A stretch of 53,596 nucleotides of DNA from Streptacidiphilus anmyonensis (GTDB lineage Bacteria; Actinomycetota; Actinomycetes; Streptomycetales; Streptomycetaceae): contig NZ_BBPQ01000037.1 in the NCBI RefSeq assembly GCF_000787855.1, positions 1 to 53,596 of the forward strand, given 5' to 3'. Under the pieces are notes generated by a model, which saw nothing but the letters and a program-made list of their open reading frames with translations, made no database searches and was not told the origin of the DNA. Shown in pieces: positions 44,192-53,596 of the stretch. Position numbers and translations under genes: made by a program. Position 1 is the first letter of the stretch. The number at the start of each line of letters is the position of its first letter.

Positions 44192-44326
44192 ATGTCTGAT
44201 GCCCTCACCGACATCACCACTGAGAACGCCGCGGAGGAGGACCCGCACGGTCGCCACCGCGGCCACATCGCCGAAGACGAGGGGCAGGAGGCGAACCCCC
44301 ACGGTCGCCACCGTCGCGCCGAGTAG
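44192..44326 (+). CDS. 44-residue small protein with two HGRHR repeats
   Basis: Too short for routine gene calling. The product starts MSDALTDITTENAAEE and then has two copies of a PHGRHR unit (DPHGRHRGHIAEDE and ANPHGRHRR). GGAGAAG lies 10 bases before ATG 44192. An Asp/Glu-rich leader followed by repeated basic His/Arg cores looks like a multi-core peptide precursor or a DNA/RNA-binding tag. A strong terminator (44333-44357) follows closely, supporting a transcribed gene. Function unknown. Confidence 0.65.
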   Translation: MSDALTDITTENAAEEDPHGRHRGHIAEDEGQEANPHGRHRRAE

Positions 44327-44332
44327 CACCCC

Positions 44333-44357
44333 GGGGCGCGGGCCGAGCCCGCGCCCC
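44333..44357. terminator. bidirectional hairpin terminator
   Basis: An 11-bp perfect stem (44333-44343 with 44347-44357) with a 3-base loop lies between the small ORF and the convergent SDR gene. Confidence 0.85.
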
Positions 44358-44362
44358 ACAGG

Positions 44363-45310
44363 TCATCCCGTGTGCCGCAGCCCCAGGACCTCCGTGTTGG
44401 CGAAGCCGTCGCCCGGCCTCCGTTCGGCGTAGAACGGGGTCATCAGCTCGTCCAGCTCGCCGGGCGTGAAGACCTCCTTGGCCGTGTCGAACTTCGCCAG
44501 GACCGGCGGGGCGCCGAGGACCGCGACCATGCCGCCGTGGACCACGAAGCACTGGCCGTTCACCGAGGCCGCCGCCGGGGAGGCCAGATAGGCGACCAGC
44601 GGGGAGACGTGCTCGGGGGCGAGCGGGTCGACGCCCGTCTCGGGTGCGCCCATGGATCCGACGAACACGTCCTCGGTCATGCGCGTCCGGGCCCGCGGGC
44701 AGATGACGTTGGCGGTGACGCCGTACCGCGCCAGCGCGTTCGCGCTGCTGGTGGTGAGGCCGACGATGCCGCCCTTCGCCGCCGCGTAGTTGGGCTGGCC
44801 CGCCGAGCCCGCGACGAACGCCTCGGAGGAGGTGTTGACGATCCGCCCGTACACCGGCTGACCGGTCGCCTTGCTGCGGTCGCGCCAGTGCGCCGCCGCC
44901 GCGCGAGTCGTGGCGAAGTGACCGCGCAGGTGGACGCGGATGACGGAGTCCCACTCCTCCTGCGTCATGGAGAAGACCATGCGGTCGCGCAGGATGCCCG
45001 CGTTGTTGACCAGGATGTCCAGCCGCCCGTAGGTGGCGACCGCCAGGTCGACCAGCGCCTGGGCGGTGTCGGTCTCGGCGATGTCGCCGTAGTGCGCGAC
45101 GGCCCTGCCGCCCGCGGCGACGATCTCCGCGACCGTCTCGTCGGCGGGTGCGGCCGACGCGCCGCCGCTGCCGTCGCGGCCGGGCGCGCCGAAGTCGTTG
45201 ACGACGACGTTCGCGCCCGCGCGGGCCAGCTCCAGCGCCTCGGCCCGGCCGAGGCCGCGACCGGCGCCGGTGACGACGGCGGTGAGACCGTCGAGCGAAG
45301 TGGTGGTCAC
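44363..45310 (-). CDS. SDR oxidoreductase, Hsd4A-like (steroid 3-hydroxyacyl-CoA dehydrogenase type)
   Basis: 315 residues, close to the 317 of mycobacterial Hsd4A. TGAGRGLGRAEALELARAG binds the cofactor. LVNNAGILRDRM, the Ser in VNTSSEA and PNYAAAKGG (YxxxK) are the catalytic elements, and the extended insertion after VVNDFGAP is typical of MFE-type SDRs. The likely job is 3-hydroxyacyl-CoA oxidation in side-chain beta-oxidation. GTG 45310 overlaps the alcohol dehydrogenase stop by 4 bases. It is last in a KstR-like controlled operon. Confidence 0.85.
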   Translation of the reverse strand: MTTTSLDGLTAVVTGAGRGLGRAEALELARAGANVVVNDFGAPGRDGSGGASAAPADETVAEIVAAGGRAVAHYGDIAETDTAQALVDLAVATYGRLDILVNNAGILRDRMVFSMTQEEWDSVIRVHLRGHFATTRAAAAHWRDRSKATGQPVYGRIVNTSSEAFVAGSAGQPNYAAAKGGIVGLTTSSANALARYGVTANVICPRARTRMTEDVFVGSMGAPETGVDPLAPEHVSPLVAYLASPAAASVNGQCFVVHGGMVAVLGAPPVLAKFDTAKEVFTPGELDELMTPFYAERRPGDGFANTEVLGLRHTG

Positions 45311-46395
45311 GCGTCCGCCCCCATGGTGATGACGGTCCGCAGCGCCTCTCCGGTCCGCATCTGCTCGATGGCGTCGTTGACCTGGCCGAGCGGGACGTGG
45401 TGGGTGACCATGCCCTCGAGGTCGAGGCGGCCGGACCGCCACAGCTCGATGACCTTGCGGTAGGTGGCCGGCACGTCCGCGCCGCCGTAGAGCGAGGGCA
45501 GGACCCGCTTCTCGTTGAAGAACAGCTCGAACATGTTGAACTGCGCGTTGTCGTCCATCGCGCCCGCGCCGACCACGACGAGAGCGCCGCCGCGCCGGAC
45601 CGCGTCGTAGGCGGCCCGCACGGTCGCCGAGCGGCCCACGACCTCGAAGGCGTAGTCGAAGCCCTCGCCGCCGGTGATCCGGGTCTTGGCGTCGCTCAGC
45701 TCGTCGGGGTGGACGGCCTCGGTCGCGCCGAAGCGCAGCGCCCACGCGCGGCGGGCGGGGACGGGGTCGACGGCGAGGATCTGGGCGGCGCCGCAGACCT
45801 TCGCGCCCTGGATCGCGGCGATGCCGACGCCGCCGCAGCCGATCACGGCGACCTTCGAACCGGGCAGAACCTTGGCGGTGTTGACCGCGGCGCCGACGCC
45901 GGTGGTGACGCCGCAGCCGATCAGCGCCGCGACCTCGTAGGGGACGTCGTCGGGGATCTTCACGGCGCAGCCCGCCGCGACGACGCTCTCCTCGGCGAAG
46001 GTGCCGGTGGCGGAGAAGCCGAAGAGGTCCTTGCCGTCGTGCCGGTAGTTGGGCGTGCCCATGTTGGCGAAGGCGGCCAGGCACAGGTTGCCCTCGCCGC
46101 GCAGGCAGGAGGGACAGGCGCCGCACGGCGGCATCCAGCAGACGATGACCCGGTCGCCGACGGCCAGGCCGGTCACGCCGGCGCCGACCTCGACGACCTC
46201 GCCGGCGCCCTCGTGGCCGGGGACGAACGGGGCGGGCTGCGGCAGCACGCCGCTCATCGCGGACAGGTCGGAGTGGCAGAGGCTGGCGGCCTTCATCTTG
46301 ATCCGGACCTGGCCGGGGCCGGTCGCCGGGGTCTCGACGCCGTCGTGGACCTCCAGTTTCTCCTGGCCGGTCTCGTGCAGAACCGCTGCGCGCAT
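45307..46395 (-). CDS. zinc-dependent alcohol dehydrogenase
   Basis: 362 residues, MDR family. Catalytic zinc ligands are Cys in ASLCHSDL, GHE in PGHEGAGEV, and a later Cys; structural zinc uses CGACPSCLRGEGNLC. The Rossmann motif is VIGCGGVGIAAIQGAK. It resembles the class III ADH/MSH-type branch. In this operon it could oxidise a steroid side-chain alcohol or aldehyde, but that is inferred from neighbours. The gap to the upstream MaoC gene (46396-46516) contains decamer repeats. Confidence 0.88.
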   Translation of the reverse strand: MRAAVLHETGQEKLEVHDGVETPATGPGQVRIKMKAASLCHSDLSAMSGVLPQPAPFVPGHEGAGEVVEVGAGVTGLAVGDRVIVCWMPPCGACPSCLRGEGNLCLAAFANMGTPNYRHDGKDLFGFSATGTFAEESVVAAGCAVKIPDDVPYEVAALIGCGVTTGVGAAVNTAKVLPGSKVAVIGCGGVGIAAIQGAKVCGAAQILAVDPVPARRAWALRFGATEAVHPDELSDAKTRITGGEGFDYAFEVVGRSATVRAAYDAVRRGGALVVVGAGAMDDNAQFNMFELFFNEKRVLPSLYGGADVPATYRKVIELWRSGRLDLEGMVTHHVPLGQVNDAIEQMRTGEALRTVITMGADA

Positions 46396-46480
46396 GTTCT
46401 TCGCTCCTCGGTCGGGCGGTGCGGATGGAGAGACGGTGGTGCGGGTTCGGCGCCGGCCGGCCCGGGCCGCGGCGGGCCAG

Positions 46481-46530
46481 GGTTGGTCAGCGCTGGTCAG
46501 GGCTGGTCAGGGCTGGTCAGGGCTGGTGGG
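46481..46530 (+). repeat. five 10-bp direct repeats
   Basis: Five consecutive copies of a ggctggtcag-like decamer, three of them perfect or one base off, run across the end of the MaoC gene and the gap before the ADH gene. A 10-bp period means one helical turn per unit. Confidence 0.8.
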
Positions 46531-47383
46531 TGACGACGGTGTCGGCGAGGACAGGCGCGTCGTCGCGCTCCACGCTCGTCGCCGTGACGAGCAGCCGCTC
46601 CGCGCCGTCGCGCCAGATCCGGACGCGCAGCGTCTCGCCGGGGAAGAAGATCCCGGCGAAGCGGGTCCGGTACTCGCGCACCCGGGAGGCGTCGCCGCCG
46701 AGGACGGCGTCGACGACGGCCTTGAGGGTGACGCCGTAGGAGCACAGTCCGTGCAGGATCGGGCGGTCGAAGCCGGCCAGCTTGGCGAAGTCGGGATCGG
46801 CGTGGAGCGGGTTCCAGTCCCCCGAGAGGCGGTAGAGCAGCGCCTGGTCGTGGCGGACGGGGATCTCGCGCACCGCGTCCGGCTCGCGGTCCGGCAGTTC
46901 GACGCGGACGGTCTCGCCGCGCTCGCCGCCGAAGCCGCCCTCGCCGCGGACGAAGATCTCGGTGTCGCAGGTGTAGAGGGGGCCGTCGGCGTCGGCGGCC
47001 TCGCTGCGCATGACGAGGACGGCGGCCTTGCCCTTGTCGTAGACGGCGGCCAGCGAGCTGGTCAGCTGGGCGCGGCCGGTGGCGGGGATCGGGCGGTGCA
47101 GCTCGATGCGCTGGCCGCCGTGGAGCACCTGGGCGAGGTTGATCTGCAGGCCTGGCAGGTTGAACGCGCCCGCCTTGGCCAGGCCGCCGCCGGCGACGGT
47201 GACGAAGCTGGGCAGCACCTGGAGGTCCTTCTCGTAGGTCCAGCGCAGCTCGTCGGGGTCGGTGGCCGGTCGCTGCGCGCCCGCGCCGATGCCCAGGTGG
47301 TAGAGGATCACGTCCTTGTGGTCCCAGGCGAGTTCGGTGACACGGGCGGGGGCGGCGAGGGCTTCGGCGGGGTTGATGGGCAT
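46517..47383 (-). CDS. MaoC-type enoyl-CoA hydratase, Hsd4B-like
   Basis: 288 residues, double hot-dog protein. The hydratase-2 motif GDWNPLHADPDFAKLAGFDRPILHGLCSYG carries the Asp/His dyad. The N-terminal hot dog (LQVLPSFVTVAGGG) is also typical. It resembles mycobacterial Hsd4B (2-enoyl-CoA hydratase 2). ATG 47383 has GAAAGG six bases upstream, better than the frame to 47410. It opens the three-gene operon under the 47533-47546 operator. Confidence 0.87.
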   Translation of the reverse strand: MPINPAEALAAPARVTELAWDHKDVILYHLGIGAGAQRPATDPDELRWTYEKDLQVLPSFVTVAGGGLAKAGAFNLPGLQINLAQVLHGGQRIELHRPIPATGRAQLTSSLAAVYDKGKAAVLVMRSEAADADGPLYTCDTEIFVRGEGGFGGERGETVRVELPDREPDAVREIPVRHDQALLYRLSGDWNPLHADPDFAKLAGFDRPILHGLCSYGVTLKAVVDAVLGGDASRVREYRTRFAGIFFPGETLRVRIWRDGAERLLVTATSVERDDAPVLADTVVTHQP

Positions 47384-47532
47384 GGAGAGCCTTTCGGAAC
47401 CTGAGGGCATTGGTGGACCCCGACGCGGCCGTCCGCACCGTCGGCCGCGCCGGGGTCGCTTCGACGCGGGCTCCGACTGCTGCTGGTCCGGCCGGTCCCG
47501 CGGGCTGTGGGCTGTACTGGAGGAGCGTGAGC

Positions 47533-47546
47533 TAGAACAAGTTCTA
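47533..47546. promoter_or_regulatory. KstR-like operator upstream of the MaoC-ADH-SDR operon
   Basis: TAGAACAAGTTCTA fits the KstR consensus TnnAACnnGTTnnA perfectly. The dyad extends one more pair each side (GCTAGAAC/GTTCTAGC). It lies 150 bases before ATG 47383 and just after the thiolase gene. KstR is the TetR-type repressor of mycobacterial cholesterol genes; its gene is not in the window. Confidence 0.75.
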
Positions 47547-47623
47547 GCGCAAAGCGCTCGAGTTGAGAACGCCCTGACACGGGTCAGTCACACAGAGCCG
47601 CCTCCGGTGGTCGTCCGGGGCGG

Positions 47624-48817
47624 TCACCTGCGCAGCAGAGTCACGACAGCTGCGCCGCCGAGGCCGATGTTGTGGGCGAGACCCACATGTGCGTTCGGGA
47701 CCTGGCGGCCCTCCGCCTCGCCTCGCAGCTGCCAGACGAGTTCGGCGCACTGCGCGAGGCCGGTGGCGCCCAGAGGGTGCCCCTTGGAGATCAGGCCGCC
47801 CGAGGGGTTGACCACCCAGCGGCCGCCGTAGGTGGTCGCGCCCTCGGCGACGAGCTTGCCGCCCGCGCCGTCCGGACACATCCCGAGCGCCTCGTAGGTG
47901 AGCAGCTCGTTGACGGAGAAGCAGTCGTGCAGCTCGATGACGTCGACGTCCTCGATCCCGAGGCCGGACTGCTCGAAGACGGCCCGCCCCGCCTCGCGCG
48001 ACATCGGTTTGCCGACGACGTCGATGCAGGAGCCGGAGGCGAAACTCTCCTCCGTGTCGGTCGTCATCGCCTGGGCCGCGATCTCCACCGCGCGATCCTC
48101 CAGGCCGTGCTCGCGCACGAAGCGCCCGCTCGCCACGATCGCGGCCGCCGCCCCGTCGGAGGTGGGCGAGCACTGGAGCTTGGTGAGCGGCGCGTGGATG
48201 GTCCGCGCGGCCAGCACCTCCTCCAGGGTGTACTCGTCGCGGAACTGGGCGCGGGGATTGGCCGCCGAGTGCCGGTGGTTCTTCACGCCGACGAGGGCGA
48301 GCTGCTCGGCGGTGGTGCCGTGGCGCTCCATGTGCTCGCGGGCGGCGTTGCCGAAGATCTGCGCGGTCGGCGGGGTGGCCTCGAAGCCGTGCCGGGCGGC
48401 CATGACGCCGTAGTGGCGGGCGACGGGGCTGGCCGCGAAACCGCCCGCGCCCGCGCCGCCGCCGAGCGCGCCCTTGCTCATCTGCTCGAAGCCCAGCGCG
48501 AGCACGCAGTCGTTGATTCCACCCGCCACGAACTGACGCGCCATCATCAGGGCGGTCGAGCCGGTGGCGCAGTTGTTGTTGACGTTGTAGACCGGGACGC
48601 CGCTCAGGCCGATGGTGTAGACGGCGCGCTGCCCGGCGGTGGACTGCTGGTGGCAGTAGCCGACGGCGGCCTGCTCGACGAGGTCGTAGCCGATCCCGGC
48701 GTCGGCGAGGGCGGCCTCGCCGGCCTCCTTGGCCATGTCCCAGTAGTGCCAGTCACGTGATTCGGGTTTCTCGAACTTCGTCATGCCGACGCCGACGAGG
48801 AACACCTTCTCGGTCAT
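47624..48817 (-). CDS. lipid-transfer protein / thiolase (SCP-x type)
   Basis: 397 residues. [16 protein letters not shown] is the standard Ltp start. The nucleophile Cys is in [20 protein letters not shown]-terminal His/Cys site is in [14 protein letters not shown], and [14 protein letters not shown] closes the fold. It should release acetyl- or propionyl-CoA in steroid side-chain breakdown, resembling mycobacterial Ltp3. It follows the acyl-CoA dehydrogenase gene after 10 bases, in one operon. Confidence 0.88.
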   Translation of the reverse strand: MTEKVFLVGVGMTKFEKPESRDWHYWDMAKEAGEAALADAGIGYDLVEQAAVGYCHQQSTAGQRAVYTIGLSGVPVYNVNNNCATGSTALMMARQFVAGGINDCVLALGFEQMSKGALGGGAGAGGFAASPVARHYGVMAARHGFEATPPTAQIFGNAAREHMERHGTTAEQLALVGVKNHRHSAANPRAQFRDEYTLEEVLAARTIHAPLTKLQCSPTSDGAAAAIVASGRFVREHGLEDRAVEIAAQAMTTDTEESFASGSCIDVVGKPMSREAGRAVFEQSGLGIEDVDVIELHDCFSVNELLTYEALGMCPDGAGGKLVAEGATTYGGRWVVNPSGGLISKGHPLGATGLAQCAELVWQLRGEAEGRQVPNAHVGLAHNIGLGGAAVVTLLRR

Positions 48818-48827
48818 CTCTCCTCCG

Positions 48828-51035
48828 TTAGGGCTGCGGGTCGCGTGGGAGGCCGAGGATGCGCTCGGCGACGACGTTGAGCTGGACCTGGGTGGTGCCG
48901 CCGGCGATGGTCAGGCAGCGCGACATCAGCGCCGCGTGCCCGGCCACGCGCCCGACGTCCTCGTACACCGCGCCCGCCTCCCCGCACAGCTCCAGCGCGT
49001 ATGCGGCGACGCGCTGCGCGTGCGGGGCGGAGACGAGCTTGCGCACGCTCCCGCCCGCCCCGGGGTCCAGGCCGTCGAGCGCGCTGAGCGTGGTGCGCAG
49101 GTCGATGCAGGCGAGGACGTGCTCGTCGGCGACGAGGCGGCCGACCACGGCCGGGTCGCCGCCCGTCGCGCGCAGCAGGCGCTGGACGGCGGGGCCGGTG
49201 GGGCTGGCGTCGGCCATGTGGACGCGCTCGTTGCCGAGCGTGTGCCGGGCCACCCGCCACCCGTCGTCGACGGCGCCGACCACGGCGTCGGCGGGCAGCC
49301 GCACGTCGTCGAGGAAGACCTCGTTGAAGACGGCGTCGCCGGTCAGTTCGCGCAGCGGGCGGATGCTGATGCCCGGCGTGCCGCGCATGTCGACGACGAA
49401 GTAGGTGAGGCCCTGGTGCTTGGGCTTCTCCGGTGAGGTGCGGGCGAGCAGGATGCCGAAGTCGGCGGTCCGGGCGCTGGAGGTCCACACCTTCTGGCCG
49501 TCGACACGCCAACTGCCGTCCTCCTGCCGGACCGCGCGGGTGCGCAGCGAGGCGAGGTCGGAGCCGGCCTCCGGCTCGGAGAAGAGCTGGCACCAGGTCA
49601 GCTCGCCGCGCAGGGTCGGCATCAGCAGCCGCTCGCGCTGGGCGTCGGTGCCGTGGGCGACGAGGGAGGGCACGACCCAGTTGCCGATGGTCAGGTCCGG
49701 CAGCCGCACCCCGGCGGCGCGCAGCTCCTGCTCGACGACGAGTTGGCGCAGCGGTCCGGCTCCCAGCCCGTAGGGGGGCGGGAGGTGCGGCGCGGCCCAG
49801 CCGTCGGGCGCGAGGCGGCGGCGCTGCCCGGCCGGATCGAGCCCGGCGACGGCGACCGCGGCGGCTCGGGCGTCGGCGCGGAACTCCTCCGCCTCGGGCG
49901 GCAGTTCCAGCTGCGGACGCCACTCCCCGGTGTGCGCGGCCGCGTCGGCGACCGCACGCCACAGCGCCCCTTCTCCGCCGAGGAGTTGGCGCAGCGAGAG
50001 AGCCCGGCGCAGGCGCAGGTGGGCGTCGTGCTCCCAGGTGAAGCCGATGCCGCCGAGGATCTGGACGCAGTCCTCGGCGTTGGCGCAGGCCGCGTCGACA
50101 GCGAGGGCCGCGGCGACGGCGGCGGTCAACGGCGTGGTCTCCCGCGCGGCGGCCCAGGTCGCTGCGGCGGCCTTCTCGGCGCGGACCAGCAGCCCGGCGC
50201 AGAGGTGCTTGACAGCCTGGAACTGGCCGATGGGCCGACCGAACTGCTCGCGGACCTTGGCGTGGGCGGTGGCGGTCTCCAGCGCCCAGCGAGCGAGGCC
50301 ACAGGCCTCGGCGGCGAGCAGCGTCCGCACGACCGCGTCCGCGGCGGCGTCACCGCGCTCAGCCGCGCCAGCGGCGTCGGCGGCGTCGGCGGCGTTGTCA
50401 GTATCACCACTGGTGTCGATGTCGGCGAGGCCGTCGAGGCGCTCGGCCGGGACGTCGTCGAACGCGACGCGGGCGAGCCCGCGGGTCGGGTCGAGCGGCG
50501 TCAGCGGGGTGATCCGCGCGGCGGAGGCGGGGACCGCGTACCAGACCGGACCGCTCTCACCGACGGCCCGGACCACCAGCAGCTCCGCCTCCGCCGCACC
50601 GGGCACGACGCCGGCCGCCTCGTCCAGGCGTCCGTCCGGCGTCGCCGTCACCGCTCCGCGCCAGGCCACGGCGGCGGTCAGTCCGCCCTCGGCGAGAGCG
50701 GCGAGGCGCGGGTCGCCGCGATCCGCGCGGGCGAGCAGCGCGGCGGCGAGAACCGTCGGCAGGTAGCCGCCGGGCAGCAGCGCCCGGCCGGTCTCCTCGA
50801 CGACCACGGCGAGATCGAGCAGTCCGCCGCCGCCACCGCCCGCCGCCTCGGGCAGGTGCGGGCCGAGCAGTCCCTGCTCGGCCAGCCCCTTCCACCACGA
50901 GGGCCGGGCGGTCCCCACCGCACCCGGCTCCTCCGCCAGCGCCGCCCTGACCACCGGCCCGGGAACCTCCCGCTCCAGCAGGCGCCGCACCGAGCCCCGC
51001 AACTCCCGGTGCTCCTCGCTGATGCCGACGGCCAT
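48828..51035 (-). CDS. fused double acyl-CoA dehydrogenase, FadE34-like
   Basis: 735 residues, two acyl-CoA dehydrogenase units in one chain, as in mycobacterial FadE34. The first unit (about 1-375) ends with [20 protein letters not shown] and [13 protein letters not shown]. The second (about 390-735) has [30 protein letters not shown] and ends [18 protein letters not shown]. Such fusions form a heterotetramer-like pseudo-dimer that handles steroid CoA substrates. ATG 51035 has an AGGGG site. The KstR-like operator 51071-51084 lies 36 bases upstream. Confidence 0.88.
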   Translation of the reverse strand: MAVGISEEHRELRGSVRRLLEREVPGPVVRAALAEEPGAVGTARPSWWKGLAEQGLLGPHLPEAAGGGGGGLLDLAVVVEETGRALLPGGYLPTVLAAALLARADRGDPRLAALAEGGLTAAVAWRGAVTATPDGRLDEAAGVVPGAAEAELLVVRAVGESGPVWYAVPASAARITPLTPLDPTRGLARVAFDDVPAERLDGLADIDTSGDTDNAADAADAAGAAERGDAAADAVVRTLLAAEACGLARWALETATAHAKVREQFGRPIGQFQAVKHLCAGLLVRAEKAAAATWAAARETTPLTAAVAAALAVDAACANAEDCVQILGGIGFTWEHDAHLRLRRALSLRQLLGGEGALWRAVADAAAHTGEWRPQLELPPEAEEFRADARAAAVAVAGLDPAGQRRRLAPDGWAAPHLPPPYGLGAGPLRQLVVEQELRAAGVRLPDLTIGNWVVPSLVAHGTDAQRERLLMPTLRGELTWCQLFSEPEAGSDLASLRTRAVRQEDGSWRVDGQKVWTSSARTADFGILLARTSPEKPKHQGLTYFVVDMRGTPGISIRPLRELTGDAVFNEVFLDDVRLPADAVVGAVDDGWRVARHTLGNERVHMADASPTGPAVQRLLRATGGDPAVVGRLVADEHVLACIDLRTTLSALDGLDPGAGGSVRKLVSAPHAQRVAAYALELCGEAGAVYEDVGRVAGHAALMSRCLTIAGGTTQVQLNVVAERILGLPRDPQP

Positions 51036-51066
51036 GGACGCCCCTTTCCTGAGCTGACGTGGCGTC

Positions 51067-51084
51067 AGATTAGAACGTGTTCCA
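51067..51084 (-). promoter_or_regulatory. KstR-like operator overlapping the acyl-CoA dehydrogenase promoter
   Basis: TAGAACGTGTTCCA (51071-51084) matches TnnAACnnGTTnnA perfectly. On the minus strand a TAATCT -10 hexamer (51067-51072) overlaps its edge by two bases, so a bound repressor would block RNA polymerase. The start codon is 31 bases beyond. Confidence 0.72.
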
Positions 51085-51160
51085 GAAATTGGGAAGCCCG
51101 GCGTCGGGCTCCTTGGACTCCCCTTCCTCGGCGGGTGCCGATCGGGCATGATCTCCCGTC

Positions 51161-52513
51161 ATGACCACGCCCGTGACCAGCGAAAAGACCGTCTGCCCGA
51201 AATGCTCAGGCTCGCTCACGACTGACCCGCGATTCACCAAGTGGTGCCCTTCGTGCCATTGGAACGCCCTGCCGCAGGGCGCACCGAGCACCGACGGAGC
51301 GGGCAAGACGCGTGGTCGACTCGCCCAGCTCGACGAGGCCCTGGAACAGCGCCTCTACCAGCAGGTCACCACGCAGGGGGCGGAGTTGCGCCCGCGTCGC
51401 GGCGGCGCGCACCTGGCCGTCGCCCTCCTCGCCCTGCCCGTCCACCTGCTCACGCTGGCCGCGCTCGCCGGTGCCGTGGTGCTGCTGCGGATCAACGTGT
51501 GGACGGCCGACATCGCCGCGGTGCTGCTGCTCGGGGCCGCCTGGCTGGGCCGTCCCCGGCTCGGCAGTCTCTCCCGGCTCGCGGCCAAGCGGCACCGGGT
51601 CACCCGCGAGGAGGCGCCGCGGCTGTGGGCGCTGGCTGACGGCGTCGCGGACGAGCTGGGCACCCGCCGCGCCGACGTCATCCTGGTCGACGGCCGGTTC
51701 AACGCCTCCTACGCACGCGTCGGCTGGCGCCGCCGGACGGTGCTGATCCTGGGACTGCCGCTGTGGGTGTCCCTCACCGAACAGGAGCGGGTCGCCCTGC
51801 TGGCCCACGAGTTCGGCCACGGTGCCAACGGCGACAGCCGTCGCGGTGTCTGGCTCGGTGCGGCTCTCGGCAGCCTGTCCGAGTGGGTGCAGCTGCTGAG
51901 ACCGTCGCGGATCCGGACGCGCGCCGGCGTCGAGGCGCTCGCAGCCATGCTCGCGTACGCGCTCCAGACGGTCCTGAACGCCGTCGCCGAGCTCTACCTG
52001 CGTCTGCTGCTGCGGGTCACCCGCCTGGACAGCCGCCGGGCCGAGTACCTGGCGGACTCCTTCACGGTCCGGCTGGCGGGCACGGCAGGCGCCGCCGGCC
52101 TCATGGAGGCACTGCGCCTGGAGACCGCCTACGAGACCATGATCGCGCAGCGGAGCATGGCGGCCCAGCGAATCCCCGCGCAGCGCCGACGCGCTGCGCG
52201 CGGGACGGCCGTACAGGGGGCCGACCAGGAGGAGAAGCGGCCGACCGAGGAGCAGCCGGACCTGTGGACCAGCCTCGCCGCCTACGTCCGCTCGATCCCG
52301 CCGGAGGAGCGCACCCGCCGCGTGATAGCGGCGCAGCTCGGCCGCGAGTCGTTCGACACGACCCACCCGCCGACCCACCTGCGGCTCGCCTTCGTGCGCG
52401 GCCTGCCCGCCGGCGAGCCCGCCGTCACGCTCGACGAGCCGAGCTCGGTCGCGATCGACCGGGAGCTGGCGCCTGTGGGCCGCCGCATCGAGGCCGCGGT
52501 GACCGACCGCTGA
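51161..52513 (+). CDS. M48 family membrane metalloprotease with N-terminal zinc ribbon
   Basis: 450 residues. The start VCPKCSGSL and WCPSCHW forms a zinc-ribbon-like CxxC/CxxC site. Two membrane segments at about 85-130 precede the peptidase: HEFGHGANGD is the HExxH zinc motif, and the later Glu is in RAEYLADSF. More hydrophobic segments lie between them. M48 proteases cleave membrane proteins (HtpX type). It has no ribosome-binding site; a CATGAT sequence 8 bases before ATG 51161 suggests a leaderless start. Confidence 0.87.
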   Translation: MTTPVTSEKTVCPKCSGSLTTDPRFTKWCPSCHWNALPQGAPSTDGAGKTRGRLAQLDEALEQRLYQQVTTQGAELRPRRGGAHLAVALLALPVHLLTLAALAGAVVLLRINVWTADIAAVLLLGAAWLGRPRLGSLSRLAAKRHRVTREEAPRLWALADGVADELGTRRADVILVDGRFNASYARVGWRRRTVLILGLPLWVSLTEQERVALLAHEFGHGANGDSRRGVWLGAALGSLSEWVQLLRPSRIRTRAGVEALAAMLAYALQTVLNAVAELYLRLLLRVTRLDSRRAEYLADSFTVRLAGTAGAAGLMEALRLETAYETMIAQRSMAAQRIPAQRRRAARGTAVQGADQEEKRPTEEQPDLWTSLAAYVRSIPPEERTRRVIAAQLGRESFDTTHPPTHLRLAFVRGLPAGEPAVTLDEPSSVAIDRELAPVGRRIEAAVTDR

Positions 52514-52553
52514 AGGACGGCCGCGCCGACGAAGTGACCGGCCGGTAGGGTGA

Positions 52554-53216
<663 letters not shown>

Positions 53217-53333
53217 GCGGGCAGCGCCGAAAGCGGAGTTCTTGATCGCACAAAGCCGCCTGCGCGCTGCGGGGGTTCGATACGGTGGCGCCCATCGGTT
53301 TCGGGGTACCTGCGGTACGCGGCGAGGTGGGCG

Positions 53334-53596
53334 ATGAGCGATCGGGACGGCACGAGCCCCGCAGTGTGGGATCCGACCGCGAACGGCGGCGCGGGCGGTT
53401 GGGTCCGCGGGGGCGCGCCGCGCGCCACACCCCCTCAGGATCCGCGCGCGAGCGCGGGTACGGGCGCGGGCGCCGCGCCCGCGCCGAGTGACGCGGAGGA
53501 GACGGCGGTCCTGCCGCCGATCCCCGCTGCGCCCCCGTCCGGCGGCGGCTACCACGCATCCCTCGGCGGCCCCGCCCCCTTCACCCCGCCGAACAC
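53334..53596 (+). CDS. N-terminal part of a Pro/Gly/Ala-rich protein, cut by the window end
   Basis: ATG 53334 has GAGG about six bases upstream and the frame is open for 87 codons to the end. The visible part (MSDRDGTSPAVWDPTANGGAGG then Pro/Ala/Gly-rich) is low in complexity and gives no function. Such linkers often precede membrane or cell-wall enzymes in streptomycetes. Confidence 0.6.
   Translation, partial: MSDRDGTSPAVWDPTANGGAGGWVRGGAPRATPPQDPRASAGTGAGAAPAPSDAEETAVLPPIPAAPPSGGGYHASLGGPAPFTPPN

Noticed and set aside
53270-53290. tRNA-like TTCGA loop segment
   Set aside because: No acceptor, D or anticodon stem can be built around it.

Overview
The window is chromosomal DNA from a high-GC actinomycete of the Streptomyces, Kitasatospora or Streptacidiphilus type. 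The signs are very high third-position GC, frequent GTG starts, many genes that look leaderless, and Streptomyces-type families (streptophobe membrane protein, SCO6745-like protein, SUKH-4 immunity protein, CpnT-like WXG protein, RNase H/CobC fusion). I could not identify the species.

Layout, left to right. Positions 1-351 look like the upstream promoter region of an rRNA operon that runs leftward out of the window, next to the terminator of tyrS. Positions 411-20947 are mostly core genes: tyrS, a SHOCT protein, 3-methyladenine DNA glycosylase, a PEBP protein, an HNH nuclease, a leftward run (ABC ATPase, NfeD, SPFH/stomatin, pterin dehydratase, PQQ-propeller membrane protein), a two-component system, an SDR coupled to a QueA-like gene, an Rv1747-like FHA/ABC transporter, a streptophobe protein and an RNB-domain ribonuclease. 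rnpB (RNase P RNA) lies at about 21003-21414.

Positions 21393-26250 look like an integrated island. The last bases of rnpB are repeated as an exact 20-bp direct repeat at 26231-26250. In between are a 2',3'-cyclic phosphodiesterase and small accessory genes: a SUMF1-like protein, a SUKH-4 immunity protein, a colicin E9 immunity-like protein, an orphan L7/L12-like domain and two unknowns. No integrase is visible. Positions 27077-30279 hold a four-gene, overlapping-ORF polymorphic-toxin operon: WXG/CpnT-like protein, toxin, small partner (probable immunity protein), and a fourth protein that appears to fuse a toxin-like and an immunity-like domain.

Positions 30457-44326 return to general genes: a GNAT, cholesterol oxidase, SerB, YaaA, a secreted phospholipase-D-like protein, an RNase H/CobC - zinc-ribbon - Nif3 operon with a likely CTG start, an S9 peptidase and a 44-residue repeat protein. 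Positions 44363-51035 hold a steroid-type beta-oxidation cluster in two leftward operons (fused acyl-CoA dehydrogenase + lipid-transfer thiolase; MaoC hydratase + alcohol dehydrogenase + SDR). Each operon is preceded by a perfect match to the mycobacterial KstR operator, TnnAACnnGTTnnA. The secreted cholesterol oxidase at 32835 fits the same substrate class. The window ends with an M48 metalloprotease, a methyltransferase and a truncated Pro/Gly/Ala-rich ORF.
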